Shown: positions 18,157 through 27,637, counted from the first letter of the stretch. The stretch is DNA of 64,000 bases from Roseimicrobium sp. ORNL1 (GCF_011044495.1 NZ_CP049143.1:682001-746000), one strand, 5' to 3'. The notes: generated by a model not told the origin, from the sequence alone. Numbers and translations are program-made.

Positions 18157-18382
18157 TCGTTGGTGGCAGCTGAATGGAGGAATTTTTTCTGAACCGGCGG
18201 TGTTAGGCATCCTTGCGCGGCGTGTGTTCAATATTTTGATGCTGTTCACTTGCCATGGGCGCAGTTCATGCAAGTTGCACCTTGGTTGTATGGATTTTGC
18301 CTCGCCACATGCGAAGGCGCGCATGTATCATCGCAAAACGCACGCCGCCTCACTCCGCATTTCTTGCTTTCCATTCCTTCTC

Positions 18383-20053
18383 ATGAAGCCCGCCCCGACC
18401 CTTTGGCCAGTCCTTGCCCTCCTCGCGTGCTTCACCCTCAGCAGTTGCGCGCGCTATGCGACCGTCACCGAGAGGCGCCCCCAATTCCGCCCGGTGCGCA
18501 CGGCAGTCGGAGCACTGCTCTCCGTGGAGAAGGACCTCATCGATGTGACGAGAAACAGCCGCCGGGAGCCCATGGAGGCATTGGGCCGCTCCCTCTCCGC
18601 GGCACGGGTCGCCCAGGCAGAATTGGACCGCGATCCCACGAATGAAGAGGCTCGCAATGCCTACAACTTTGCCCTGTCCCGTGTCTTCATGATCATTCGG
18701 GATGCGAAGCTGGACCCGTGGACAAAGCCCCTGGCCGTACCCACGGCGAACGGCACGCTGGAGCTGACGCACCGGCCCGATTCCCGGGCCAAGTGGAATC
18801 CTGCACTGTATGACTTCAAACCCTCCGACCAGTTTGATGTGGGCGGAGTGTTTGTGAAGGAGCACATCACCAAGGACGGCCTCGGTGCCCCGCTGGTGGC
18901 CATTGGCAAGGAACAGAACGAAGACGAACGTGAAGAGTTTTTCCTGCCCCGCACTTACTACGGGGTGACAGCGGTGGTGAGATTCCAGGGCGCTCGTGCA
19001 GAGATTGCCTTCTACGACCCGCTGGCCACGGAAGACGTGCACGCCGGCAAACACACGTTCCCGCTTGCTGCGGACTTCTCCACGCCCGTGGCGGTGCTGC
19101 TCGCCAGCACGAGGCCGGAGAAGATGGGTCTCGCCCGGCTCATCAACCCGGAGAAGTATGCAGACACCGCCCGCATCGCCCGCCTGCAGCCCTATGACCC
19201 AAACAAGAAGGTGGTGCTCGTGATTCACGGCCTGAACTCCTCACCGCCCACCTACACGCCGATGATCAATGCGTTGCGTGGCGATGCGAACATCCGCCAG
19301 AACTACCAGTTCTGGTTTTTCAGCTATCCCAGCGGCTATCCGTATCCGCATTCCGCGGCCATCCTGAGACATGAGCTGGATGCGATCCAGAAGCGGTTCC
19401 CGCTCAAGAAGAAGATGGTCGTCATCGGCCACAGCATGGGTGGTTGCATCAGCCGGCTGCTAATTACCGATGTGGGTGACAAGCTGTGGCTGCAGATGTT
19501 TGGCAAGCCACCGGAACAGGTGGACATCTCCGAAGACACCAAGAAGCTGCTCACGGATGCGCTCATCTTCAATCATCGGCCGGAAGTGGGTCGTGTGATT
19601 TTCATCTGCGCGCCGCTGAAGGGAGCAGACCTGGCCAAGGGCCCGATAGGCCGCATCGGATCGAGTCTGGTAAGGGCGCCGTTGAGACTGCTGAAAGCCG
19701 GCAAGGAGGTGATGCATGTGGTTGTGCTGCACGACGATGCGATGCCCCTCCGGCGCATTCCCAACAGTGTAGACACGCTCGCACCCAACAATGGCTTCGT
19801 GCTGGCCATCAATCAGTTTCCCCTGACGCCTGGCATCCCGCACAACACCATCATTGGGGACCGCGGGAGAGGTGGGAACAAGGACAAGACCAGGCCGGTG
19901 AGTTCTGATGGCATTGTGCCCTACTGGAGCAGCCACATGCCGACTGCTGAGAGCGAGCTTATCGTGCCAACTCATCACGGCGCACACCAGCATCCCGCTG
20001 CCATCGAGGAAGTTCGCCGCATCCTGCTGAAGCATGCGGGTGTGAAGGAGTGA
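18383..20053 (+). CDS. lipoprotein alpha/beta hydrolase (lipase-like)
   Basis: The ATG at 18383 gives a lipoprotein signal peptide with lipobox LSSC (Cys about residue 22). An upstream open frame from 18131 lacks any signal. After an N-terminal unknown region of about 270 residues comes the hydrolase core: strand plus oxyanion loop KVVLVIHGLNSSPPTYTP, then the nucleophile elbow VVIGHSMGGCISR. The late sequence contains SDGIVPYWSSHMP and a catalytic His candidate in THHGAHQHP. Gene is divergent from the secreted unknown upstream (226-base gap). Likely an envelope esterase or lipase; substrate unknown. Confidence 0.88.
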   Translation: MKPAPTLWPVLALLACFTLSSCARYATVTERRPQFRPVRTAVGALLSVEKDLIDVTRNSRREPMEALGRSLSAARVAQAELDRDPTNEEARNAYNFALSRVFMIIRDAKLDPWTKPLAVPTANGTLELTHRPDSRAKWNPALYDFKPSDQFDVGGVFVKEHITKDGLGAPLVAIGKEQNEDEREEFFLPRTYYGVTAVVRFQGARAEIAFYDPLATEDVHAGKHTFPLAADFSTPVAVLLASTRPEKMGLARLINPEKYADTARIARLQPYDPNKKVVLVIHGLNSSPPTYTPMINALRGDANIRQNYQFWFFSYPSGYPYPHSAAILRHELDAIQKRFPLKKKMVVIGHSMGGCISRLLITDVGDKLWLQMFGKPPEQVDISEDTKKLLTDALIFNHRPEVGRVIFICAPLKGADLAKGPIGRIGSSLVRAPLRLLKAGKEVMHVVVLHDDAMPLRRIPNSVDTLAPNNGFVLAINQFPLTPGIPHNTIIGDRGRGGNKDKTRPVSSDGIVPYWSSHMPTAESELIVPTHHGAHQHPAAIEEVRRILLKHAGVKE

Positions 20054-20155
20054 GGATGTGTGTGTACAATGGAGGGGTGATTCGCAGCCAGAGCGACACC
20101 TCTCCTGGATCCGGATTGACAGTACGCGTCCGGCTACGGTAGTTTCTCTTCACAG

Positions 20156-20824
20156 ATGATAATGAGTCACCTGCGCACGAGGCTGGGAGTGCCGCTTCTG
20201 GCATTTCTTTTCTCTCTGGTACTGCCGGTGCTTGCGGAGGGGAAGCCGTCGTATCCTACGAAGTATGCCTTCAAGATACGGCAGGCCACCGCCACCCTGC
20301 AGTTCGAGTTGAAGGAAGGATCCCTGGTGGATCATCTGCGTCTCGAATTCTCGAACCCACGCATCCCGACGCAACGCATTCCCTGCCTTGACGTGATTGA
20401 GCTCAATCCTTCGGAAGTCAATCCGGGCTTTGAAGCCGATGATTACGATGGCGACGGTTACTGCGACTTCAGTTTGTGTGATGTCTCGGGAACTCCGTCA
20501 TATGTGATCCGCATCTATTTTCTCTATTCTCCCACGCTCAGGAGGTTCGAGCGCTGTCGTATGCTGGACGATGCGGGCGTGGGACACTTCGATCCCAAGA
20601 CCCGCACCTTTGTCGGCTATCGTCGGTCCGGCCCCAGCAAATTCGCGGCAGAGTATCGCCTGGAGGGTGGCAAACTCCGTCTCCTGCGCACCGTGCAGGA
20701 AGACTGTGCCCGTCAGTTTCGCGATATTCTGCCAAAGGCGGACGAATTTGACCCCTATCGTGTGACTACCATCTACAGGGCAGATGGCACGGTGCGTCGC
20801 TTCTACCGGCGGGTGGGCCAGTAG
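20156..20824 (+). CDS. secreted XAC2610-like protein
   Basis: A signal peptide (about 1-28, ending LPVLAEG) precedes a beta-rich domain. The Asp-rich loop GFEADDYDGDGYCDFSLCD is followed by YVIRIYFLYSPTLRRFERC. The DxDxDGxxD block followed by an aromatic Tyr-Leu-Tyr strand is the hallmark of the XAC2610/FG-GAP-like calcium-binding blade, here apparently single. Function of this family is unknown. ATG at 20156 is used; ATG at 20162 is equally possible. It lies 102 bases after the lipase-like gene. Confidence 0.72.
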   Translation: MIMSHLRTRLGVPLLAFLFSLVLPVLAEGKPSYPTKYAFKIRQATATLQFELKEGSLVDHLRLEFSNPRIPTQRIPCLDVIELNPSEVNPGFEADDYDGDGYCDFSLCDVSGTPSYVIRIYFLYSPTLRRFERCRMLDDAGVGHFDPKTRTFVGYRRSGPSKFAAEYRLEGGKLRLLRTVQEDCARQFRDILPKADEFDPYRVTTIYRADGTVRRFYRRVGQ

Positions 20825-20903
20825 AGCATTTTAACGCACTCGCCCTTTGGTGACAAAGGTGGCACGCCACCGCGCAAAAGTGATGCAGGCGCGAATCCAC
20901 TGC

Positions 20904-21329
20904 ATGAGCACGACTCTTAAAGAACTCCAGCAGACCCTCGCGGATGGCGTCGAGGGATTCACCAAGGCTGCCGAATCCGTCAAGGATCCCGGCCTGAAAA
21001 CCCTCTTCTCCGGCTTTGCCGCGGAGCGGGAGGAAATGGCGCATGAACTCAAAGAGTATGCCCATGCAGAGTCCGAAGAGGACTCCTCCATCACCGGTGC
21101 GCTGCATCGCGGATGGATCAATCTCAAAGGCACACTTACCTCCGGAGATGACCACGCCATCCTCGCCGAGTGTGAGCGGGGCGAGGACCATGCACTGGAG
21201 GTCTTCCGCGAAGACCTGGACGACGATGTCCCACCGGAAGCCCTGTCCACCATCAGTTCCATCTCCACGCGCATCCTCGCCGTGCACAACAAGGTGAAGG
21301 AACTGCGCGACAGTTCGAAGGCGGCATAA
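20904..21329 (+). CDS. PA2169-family four-helix-bundle protein (DUF2383)
   Basis: The 141-residue product begins MSTTLKELQQTLADGVEGF. It has four amphipathic helices with the ferritin-like Glu/His pattern (FAAEREEMAHELKEYAHAES; ECERGEDHALEVFREDL). This is the DUF2383/PA2169 family, associated with stress responses; metal binding is suggested by the Glu-x-x-His pairs but unproven. An upstream in-frame start at 20847 adds a basic non-family tail, so 20904 is preferred. The next gene is convergent, 42 bases away. Confidence 0.88.
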   Translation: MSTTLKELQQTLADGVEGFTKAAESVKDPGLKTLFSGFAAEREEMAHELKEYAHAESEEDSSITGALHRGWINLKGTLTSGDDHAILAECERGEDHALEVFREDLDDDVPPEALSTISSISTRILAVHNKVKELRDSSKAA

Positions 21330-21371
21330 GCCCGCATTGCACCAGCCTGCGACGCATCGATTTCTGCCGCC

Positions 21372-22523
21372 TCACTTCACGAGGTGCTTCGGAAAGTCTG
21401 TCACGCGCTCACAGGCGATTTGTTCCATCACCTGCTGGATCTGGCGTTTCAGCATGGTGATGGTATGCGCGCCGCCCTTCTTCCCGAGGGCGCCCACGCC
21501 ATACATGAAGGTGCGGCCCATGAAGGCAAACTTCGCGCCGCAGGCTAGGGCGCAGGCCACATCCGGGCCGGAGCGCAGGCCGCTGTCGATCATGAGTGTG
21601 GTGCGGTGGCCGAATTTCTCCGCAAGTTCCTGCAGGGGCTTGATGGTGGACTGTCCGGCATCAAGCTGGCGGCCGCCGTGGTTCGAGACGATGAGTCCAT
21701 CCACGCCCAGGCTCAGCGCCTTCTCGGCATCTTCTTCGTTTACGATGCCCTTCACCACGAGCTTGCCCTTCCACTTGTCGCGGATGGCCGCAATGCGTGA
21801 GGGACTGAGCCTGCCGGAGAAGGTCTTGTTCATGAAGATGCCCAGGTGCTTCATGTTCGTCCCCTTGGGGATGTACGGAGTCAGCGTCTTGAACTGTGGT
21901 GCGCCCGCGCGGAGCTGGCTGAAGGACCACGTGGGGTGCAGCATCATCTGGAAAATATTCCGCAGCGTCATCTTCGGCGGGATGGAGAGGCCATTGCGAA
22001 TCTCCTTCGGCCGGTAGGCAAAGGTGGGGGTGTCTGCGAGGATGACCAGCACGGAGATGCCGGCCTCCTCAGCGCGCTTCAGCAGTTTGTCCCGCAGGCT
22101 CTCCTTCGTGGGGTGGTAGAGCTGGTACCACGCCTGCCCCTGGGTGATCTCTCCCACGGTCTCGATGCTCGCCGTGGCCACCGTGCTGAGGATGAAGGGC
22201 ACGTTCGCCTTGTAGGCCGCGCTGGAAAGAATCTCCGTGGCCTTCGGCCAGATGAGTCCCTGCAATCCGATGGGCGCGATGCCGAAGGGGGCATCGTAAG
22301 TCTTGCCGAAGAGTTCCGTCTTCAGGTCACTGCCCCCATATTCACGCAGGTAGTAGGGGCGGAGCTGCACCTCGCGAATCTCATCCGTGTTCCTCCGTAG
22401 ATTGATCTCTGAGAAGCAGCCGCCTTCCAAATACTCCAGGACGAAGCGTGGCAACCGTTGCCGTGTGCGGTTGCGCAGATGCTCAACGGACGGATACAGG
22501 GAGCTGAAGTAATTGGGGTCCAT
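21372..22523 (-). CDS. FMN-dependent alpha-hydroxy-acid oxidase/dehydrogenase
   Basis: The 383-residue protein (start MDPNYFSSLYPSVEHLRNRT) has the LldD/glycolate-oxidase family sequence order. FGIAPIGLQGLIWP lies at the N-terminal FMN region, then LSTVATASIETVGE and QAWYQLYHPTKES. The catalytic His motif is GLIVSNHGGRQLDAGQSTI and the phosphate-binding loop is MIDSGLRSGPDVACALACGA. It would oxidise a 2-hydroxy acid such as lactate or glycolate. A longer frame reaching 22658 has a non-family N terminus. The gene stands alone and is divergent from a 70-codon gene. Confidence 0.92.
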   Translation of the reverse strand: MDPNYFSSLYPSVEHLRNRTRQRLPRFVLEYLEGGCFSEINLRRNTDEIREVQLRPYYLREYGGSDLKTELFGKTYDAPFGIAPIGLQGLIWPKATEILSSAAYKANVPFILSTVATASIETVGEITQGQAWYQLYHPTKESLRDKLLKRAEEAGISVLVILADTPTFAYRPKEIRNGLSIPPKMTLRNIFQMMLHPTWSFSQLRAGAPQFKTLTPYIPKGTNMKHLGIFMNKTFSGRLSPSRIAAIRDKWKGKLVVKGIVNEEDAEKALSLGVDGLIVSNHGGRQLDAGQSTIKPLQELAEKFGHRTTLMIDSGLRSGPDVACALACGAKFAFMGRTFMYGVGALGKKGGAHTITMLKRQIQQVMEQIACERVTDFPKHLVK

Positions 22524-22705
22524 GAAGAGGAGGGAAAGTGCACTGAGTGGCGACAGAATAAGGTTCCCATCAGGCAATCCTTTCTTCTTCGCCACTGTGG
22601 ATTTGGCGCGTGTGGTGCCCGCCTTGCAGATTTTTGGGGCATCCCCGGACTCTGTCACCCATTTCCTTCTCGACTCCCGGGCCTGAGGTCTTTAGGATTT
22701 TCTCC

Positions 22706-22918
22706 ATGCGCGTTCTCTTTCACCTCACAGAATCCAGCGGAGAGGCCAGTACGGCAGCGGATATGGAGTTGCCGGCAGCACCTCGTGTCGGGGACATGGT
22801 CCAGGTCCTGCTCCCGGATGGCAGCCCCTTGCAGCTCACCGTGAACAATGTTCTGTGGGACCTGCGAGACGCGGAAGCGCCCACGGTCTATGTCTGGGGG
22901 CTTGAGGACAGGCCTTAG
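22706..22918 (+). CDS. small hypothetical protein
   Basis: ATG at 22706 gives a 70-residue product beginning MRVLFHLTESSGEASTAADM. The last 40 residues have a short beta-strand pattern (GDMVQVLLPDGSPLQLTVNN, VYVWGL), like a small SH3-type or beta-barrel fold. It is divergent from the FMN oxidase. Not recognised; kept because it starts with a plausible ATG after the oxidase promoter region and has normal codon use. Confidence 0.6.
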   Translation: MRVLFHLTESSGEASTAADMELPAAPRVGDMVQVLLPDGSPLQLTVNNVLWDLRDAEAPTVYVWGLEDRP

Positions 22919-23053
22919 GCATACGCCGTTGCGTAACAGCAGAGAGAGAGAGGTTCGGCGCTGTTTTGCTGCGCCCTCTTGTGCCGTGTGCCGGCCGTCA
23001 GCACATCGCGGTCACGGCTCACGAAATGCTGTTCCAGTTCTTCGACAGGGGTA

Positions 23054-24592
23054 TCACCCTAAATTCCTTCCGGCTTCGCCTGCGTTTTCTACGGCGGGTT
23101 TATCCTCCTGCCGCTGGCTTCCTCCACCGCTGGGGAAAGTGAGGGTCATCGTGGTGCCGGAGCCCACGTTGCTGATCACGGTGATGGTGCCGCCATGCAG
23201 ATGTACCACAGTCTTCACCAGGGCGAGTCCCAAACCGGTGCCGCCGTCTTCCTGCGAGACGGTGCGTGCCGCATCCACGCGGTAGAATCGATCGAATAAC
23301 TTCGGCAGGTGCTCCGCGGGGATGCCGGTACCGGTATCGCTCACATCGATGCGGCAGAACTCGCGCGATTCGCCAATGGTGACCTGCACGCTGCCGCCGG
23401 AGGGTGTGTGCCGCAGCGCATTGGAGACAAGATTGGAAAGCGCCAGTCTCAGCAGCGTCACATCGCCATAGGCCGTGCCCTGGCCGACGACCCGCAGAGT
23501 GACGTGGCGCTCCTCCGCCAGTGCGGAAAAGAAGTCCAGTACCTCTGCGCCCAGAGTGGCCATGTTTACATTGGATCTCTTGAGCACAGCCTCTGCATTG
23601 TCCGCACGCGCGATGAAGAGCAGGCTGTCCACCATGCGCTTGAGCCGTTCATACTCCTCCAGATTGGTGGCGAGGGCGTGACGGTATTCCTCGCTATCAC
23701 GGTCCTGGGCGAGCATGAGGCTGGTGGAAATCATGAGCCCATTCAGCGGGGTACGCAGTTCATGGGCGGCATCCGCGGAGAACTGGGTGAGCCGGTGGAA
23801 GGCCTCACGCAGACGCTCCAGCATGAGGTCGAACTCGCCTGCCGTGTCCGCCAGTTCTCTGGGCCATGGGTTGTGCCCCAGGCGCTCATCCAGGCCGCTC
23901 GCACCCACGCGTTTCATGGCCGCAGTGATCTGGTGCAGGGGGCGCAGGCCCCGACGCGTGATCAACCACGCCAGAATGCCCGAGAGCGTGGTTCCCGCCA
24001 GCACCACCCAGATGAGCTCATTGCGGAACTCGCGCATCCAGTCATCGATATGGCTCACATCCAGCGCGACGCGGTAGATCAGCAGGACATTCGTCTGCTC
24101 TCGCCTCACCTCCGCAGAGGCAAGAAGCAGCATAGGGGAGGAGGGCGACGTCCGGTAGCGCACCGCATTGGTGAGTTCCTCATCCTTTCTAATGGGGGGC
24201 GGGAAAGCACTGTCGTCCGGTACCAGTTCGTTGAAGCCGGGCGCTTCCACAATCACCTTGCCCCCAATAGTTCGGATCTGGCCGAACAGCGCATCCATCG
24301 TGCGATACGTGTGCGACTTGGCAATCAGTTCCTTCGCGGCGGGTATGTTCGTGGGCACCTTGGCCATTTCAGCGCGCAGGGTGTTGATGTGCGCATCCAG
24401 AAACTCGGTATCCTCCTCCTCGAAACTTTCATACAGCCGGTGGTACAGGAAGGCGGCCCCTGAGGACAACGTAATGAGTGCCACCAGCACGTAGCCTGCG
24501 ACCAGGCGCGTGGTGAGTGCCGTCGCGTGGGTGTGCCACGCTGATGCCGGCGGGGGCATGGAAGCTGCTGCTGGCGATGGAGCGTCAGCCAT
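23054..24592 (-). CDS. membrane sensor histidine kinase, OmpR-partner (CusS-like)
   Basis: The 512-residue protein starts at ATG 24592, overlapping the response-regulator stop by 8 bases; the longer frame to 24769 only reads through the regulator gene in another frame. There are two transmembrane helices (RLVAGYVLVALITLSSGAAF near the N terminus and ELIWVVLAGTTLSGILAWLI), with an extracytoplasmic domain between. HAMP-like region, HisKA with phospho-acceptor in FSADAAHELRTPLNGL, N-box LVSNALRHTPSGG, G1 DTGTGIP and G2 GGTGLGLALV follow. It phosphorylates the adjacent OmpR-family regulator. The stimulus is unknown; domain order resembles copper or silver sensors. Confidence 0.94.
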   Translation of the reverse strand: MADAPSPAAASMPPPASAWHTHATALTTRLVAGYVLVALITLSSGAAFLYHRLYESFEEEDTEFLDAHINTLRAEMAKVPTNIPAAKELIAKSHTYRTMDALFGQIRTIGGKVIVEAPGFNELVPDDSAFPPPIRKDEELTNAVRYRTSPSSPMLLLASAEVRREQTNVLLIYRVALDVSHIDDWMREFRNELIWVVLAGTTLSGILAWLITRRGLRPLHQITAAMKRVGASGLDERLGHNPWPRELADTAGEFDLMLERLREAFHRLTQFSADAAHELRTPLNGLMISTSLMLAQDRDSEEYRHALATNLEEYERLKRMVDSLLFIARADNAEAVLKRSNVNMATLGAEVLDFFSALAEERHVTLRVVGQGTAYGDVTLLRLALSNLVSNALRHTPSGGSVQVTIGESREFCRIDVSDTGTGIPAEHLPKLFDRFYRVDAARTVSQEDGGTGLGLALVKTVVHLHGGTITVISNVGSGTTMTLTFPSGGGSQRQEDKPAVENAGEAGRNLG

Positions 24593-25295
24593 CTCCACGG
24601 TCCTCCAGGCTGTAACCGAGACCACGGTGGGTGTGGATGAGTCGGTTCTTGAAGGGCTCGTCCACCTTGCGCCGCAGACGTCCCATGGCCATGTCCACCG
24701 CGTTGGAATCGGCGCTGAAATTGATGTCCCACACCATCTCCGCGATGGTACTGCGGGAGACCACCTCACCCGTGCGCCGTGCCAGCAGGCTGAGCAGTTG
24801 AAATTCCTTCGCCGTGAGATCGATCATCCTGCCCTCGCGTCGCGCCTTCATGCCGGGCAGGTCCAGTTCGAGGTTCGCCACCTTGATGACTTCCTTGAGC
24901 GCAGCGGGCGTCTGGGCCGCCGTCACCGCCGTCGTTGTGACGCGACGCAGTGCCGTGCGCACCCGCGCGAGGAACTCCGCCCACGCGAAGGGCTTCACGA
25001 GGTAATCATCCGCGCCGAGCTCCAATCCACGCACGCGATCCTGCACCGCATCCCGCGCCGTGAGGAAGAGCACAGGCACCTGCACGCCCGCGGCGCGTGC
25101 GCGCTCCAGCACCTGCCACCCATCAAGGCCGGGCAGCATGATATCCAGCACAATCAGGTCATGCGTACGCTCCAGGGCCGCCTGCAGGCCAGTTTCCCCA
25201 TTGTCCGCAGTGGTCACCTCATAGCCGGACTCGCGCAGTCCCCTCGCGAGGGAGTCGCGGCTGCGTCGGTCGTCTTCGACAATGAGGATATTCAT
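24585..25295 (-). CDS. OmpR/PhoB-family response regulator
   Basis: The receiver domain begins MNILIVEDDRRSRDSL and has phospho-acceptor Asp about residue 51 (DLIVLDIMLPGLDGW), Thr in LFLTARD and Lys in YLVKPFAW. The C-terminal winged helix has LTAKEFQLLSLLARRTGEVV, then AVDMAMGRLRRKVD and THRGLGYSLE. It is co-transcribed with the sensor kinase by an 8-base overlap. Output genes unknown. Confidence 0.96.
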   Translation of the reverse strand: MNILIVEDDRRSRDSLARGLRESGYEVTTADNGETGLQAALERTHDLIVLDIMLPGLDGWQVLERARAAGVQVPVLFLTARDAVQDRVRGLELGADDYLVKPFAWAEFLARVRTALRRVTTTAVTAAQTPAALKEVIKVANLELDLPGMKARREGRMIDLTAKEFQLLSLLARRTGEVVSRSTIAEMVWDINFSADSNAVDMAMGRLRRKVDEPFKNRLIHTHRGLGYSLEDRGDG

Positions 25296-25532
25296 GGGTG
25301 CTGCAACAGGGCGCCGGCGACGGTCTGCCAGCGAATCCCGGCAACCCTAGCACAAGCGGCCCGGAGCCCGGAAGCGCTGTTTTTGCTTGTTACCTCCGAT
25401 GATGGAGGAACGCAACGGGGACGACGATGCCCATGGCGGCAGAGGCGCCGTTCTCAAAGGGTGGGACGTTCTTGTCCCTTTTGCGAGGTGACACCCCTCC
25501 AAACAAAATCAGGTCCTACCACCCTGCTCAGC

Positions 25533-25919
25533 TTACGCAGCAAAACCGCCGGTCAGAGCCGCGGCACGACGCTCGCGCAGCTGGTCTGAGGGGTCACGTC
25601 GCATGTCGCTCGGCAACTTTCCCTTTTCTCGAAAGAAGGCCCGGCAGAAGGCGGAAATGCTCATGTAGCCCACCTCCGTAGCCACCTGTCCGATGGCGCG
25701 GTTTGTGGTGCGCAGCAGTTCCTCAGCCCGGTCAGTTCTCAGTTTGCGGATGTAGTGGGGAATCGTGATTTGATTCACCCGGTAGAACAGGCGGCTCATC
25801 TGATACGGGCTGATGCCGGACGCGTTCGCGAGGTCGGTCAGGCTCGGAGGGTTGACGAAGTCAGCCTCGATCATCTGTTGGGCCTGCAGGCCTGCCTGCT
25901 TCTCAAAATCCTGCTGCAT
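25533..25919 (-). CDS. minimal AraC-type transcriptional regulator (DNA-binding domain only)
   Basis: The 128-residue product starts MQQDFEKQAGLQAQQMIEAD. It consists almost entirely of the AraC double helix-turn-helix: SLTDLANASGISPYQMSRLF, then LLRTTNRAIGQVATEVGYMS and AFCRAFFREKGKLPSDMRRD. The about 170-residue effector domain of typical AraC proteins is absent, so regulation must be through abundance or partners, as in SoxS or MarA. ATG at 25919 is chosen: the longer frame begins with TTG and would run through a perfect palindrome. That palindrome (25929-25946) lies 10 bases upstream of the ATG, suggesting autoregulation. Confidence 0.88.
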   Translation of the reverse strand: MQQDFEKQAGLQAQQMIEADFVNPPSLTDLANASGISPYQMSRLFYRVNQITIPHYIRKLRTDRAEELLRTTNRAIGQVATEVGYMSISAFCRAFFREKGKLPSDMRRDPSDQLRERRAAALTGGFAA

Positions 25920-25928
25920 GTGGAGATT

Positions 25929-25946
25929 ATTAACAAATTTGTTAAT
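25929..25946. promoter_or_regulatory. 18-bp perfect palindrome, probable operator of the AraC-type gene
   Basis: ATTAACAAATTTGTTAAT is perfectly self-complementary and ends 10 bases before the AraC-type ATG. Its inner 14 bases TAACAAATTTGTTA recur exactly in the palindrome at 59306-59323. This supports a binding site for a dimeric regulator. Confidence 0.6.
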
Positions 25947-25959
25947 TTTGCAATGCAAA
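25947..25959. promoter_or_regulatory. second inverted repeat adjoining the palindrome
   Basis: TTTGCA and TGCAAA are inverted around a single central A, immediately next to the 18-bp palindrome. It may extend the operator or bind a second factor; chance in an AT-rich stretch cannot be excluded. Confidence 0.35.
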
Positions 25960-26239
25960 GGTTAGGACATCGGAAAAAACCTTTAGTCCTCAGGCAATTC
26001 CGGCACAGTAGTTGTGCTGATATTGCAGGATTGCCCCCATACAAGGGGTGGAAAGATGGGCTATATCGAGCACCGCCTGGCGCATTTGCCACCCGTGGAG
26101 GGAGGGGGAGCGTGTGCTCTGCGGGTCCGAGGTGCCTGCAGCTACACCGGAGCCGGGCATGCCTAGGTATATCTGTTTATATTATACCATCCTATACCGT
26201 GGCTGGCGATGCCCCGGTGAAGGTCATGTTCACCAAAGT

Positions 26240-26320
26240 ACCTGAGACAGGACTCGAACCTGCACTAGTTTCCCAACCAGATCCTAAGTCTGGCGCGTCT
26301 ACCAATTCCGCCACTCAGGC
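26240..26320 (-). tRNA. tRNA-Leu (anticodon UAG)
   Basis: On the minus strand the gene begins GCCTGAGTGGCGGAATTGG. It has D-loop GGTAGAC, anticodon stem CCAGA/TCTGG with loop CTTAGGA (anticodon TAG) and a long class II variable arm. T-loop GGTTCGAGTCC and acceptor CTCAGGT plus discriminator A complete it. The 3' CCA is not encoded. Confidence 0.95.
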
Positions 26321-26433
26321 ATGAGTGAGTATGTCGTGAGGCGGAAGGTGGCGGTGGGGCGGCGCAGTGGCAACGAATTTTTGAGGAGGGATGCATCTGC
26401 ACGTGGGCATACGCTCTCCCACTGCCGGCCTGC

Positions 26434-27414
26434 CTACTTCCCGCCTTCCGTCCTTCCGCCCTTCCCCCAGTGCACGATCACCAGCACCACGACGCCGGTG
26501 AGCAGCACGGCGATGAGGGGCACGATGCCGACGATGGGACTCACGATGGCGCGGCAGGTGTTTGGCGTCATCCAGGGGACAAACTCCCCCTCACGCAAGG
26601 CTTTGGAGGTGAAGACCACGCCGCCGAAGTACTTCATGCCGGAGACCCACCCGGCGTGCAAGCCGATGGAGAGCCACAGGCCGCCGGTGGAGAGTCGCGC
26701 GCGGCCCAGCACCCAGCCCACGGCGGCGAGCAGCAGGAACTCGCTCACAAAATTCTCCCAGCGACCGAAGCCGCGGAAGAGTTGCGTGATCACCCAGAAG
26801 CCGCTCGTCCACGTGACGGATGCATCGGGAAGCGCGCCATCGATCGGGGGCTTCAGGAAATGCACAAAGGCGAAGATGCCGGTGGTCCACCACAGCCCGG
26901 CACGAGTGCCCAGCGAGCGGCACAGGATGCCCAGAACCGCGCCGCGAAACAGGAACTCCTCAATGATGCTCACGCTGAATCCAGAGAGGAGGGGTTTGAA
27001 AAGGTTGCCCCACTTCGCGGTGGGGTGGATGCGGCATGCCTCTACCCACCAGCAAAACCCGCCCATGAGGGCGATGAAGATGAGCGCCGTGAAAAATCCG
27101 AGGGCCGTCTCACCGGCGCCGCGCGACAGTTGTGTCTCGCCCACAATCTCGTGCCACTTCATGCGCAGCGCCTTCAGCAGCGGCCACAGGCCCAGTACGG
27201 CGGCGAGGAGGACGGCGCGATTGAAGTAGCCAGGGAATTCCTTCCCTTCCAGGATGCCTGCGAGGAAGCTGTTTGGTGAGTTCTGGACTACACTCTTCGC
27301 CGCGAAGAAAAGCGGCGGCGCCAGCAGCGCCCCCAACAGCAGCACCCCGGCGACATAGCCGAGAATGAGCAGCAGCGTATTGGAGGACTTGGAAGCCGAA
27401 GCGCGGGGGGGCAT
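26434..27414 (-). CDS. CPBP-family intramembrane metalloprotease
   Basis: The 326-residue membrane protein has the three CPBP (Abi) motifs in order. These are EEFLFRGAVLGIL (Glu-Glu-x-x-x-Arg), FAFVHFLKP (Phe-x-x-x-His) and a final GLWLSIGLHAGW with the third metal ligand. About seven to eight hydrophobic helices are visible, starting LLLILGYVAGVLLLGALLAP. Members cleave within the membrane, acting on prenylated or bacteriocin-type peptides. ATG at 27414 gives a normal cytoplasmic start; the longer frame from 27639 overlaps the divergent DAHP synthase start. No bacteriocin gene is seen nearby. Confidence 0.9.
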   Translation of the reverse strand: MPPRASASKSSNTLLLILGYVAGVLLLGALLAPPLFFAAKSVVQNSPNSFLAGILEGKEFPGYFNRAVLLAAVLGLWPLLKALRMKWHEIVGETQLSRGAGETALGFFTALIFIALMGGFCWWVEACRIHPTAKWGNLFKPLLSGFSVSIIEEFLFRGAVLGILCRSLGTRAGLWWTTGIFAFVHFLKPPIDGALPDASVTWTSGFWVITQLFRGFGRWENFVSEFLLLAAVGWVLGRARLSTGGLWLSIGLHAGWVSGMKYFGGVVFTSKALREGEFVPWMTPNTCRAIVSPIVGIVPLIAVLLTGVVVLVIVHWGKGGRTEGGK

Positions 27415-27637
27415 CGTTTGCGGTAGCGTGGCAGGCAGGGAATGACAAGCGGGGATACGACGGGGAATGGAGCGGTGGAGTAGGGGAATGTTGGAATGGT
27501 GGGAACTGACAAAGCCTGTAGGGGTCGACTTCGCTGAAAGCCCTATTGCGGCGCATCCGCCGCCGCGTTTCGCACGATTTTCCTTATAAAGAGTGAACGC
27601 CCAAGATAGAGTCCGAGTCACTGCCGAAACCCAAGCC

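Noticed and set aside
23309-24463. 384-codon plus-strand frame
   Set aside because: Antisense to the CusS-like kinase, which has all kinase boxes.
26240-27414. tRNA-Leu plus CPBP protease as an integration island
   Set aside because: No integrase or direct repeat of the tRNA 3' end was found nearby.
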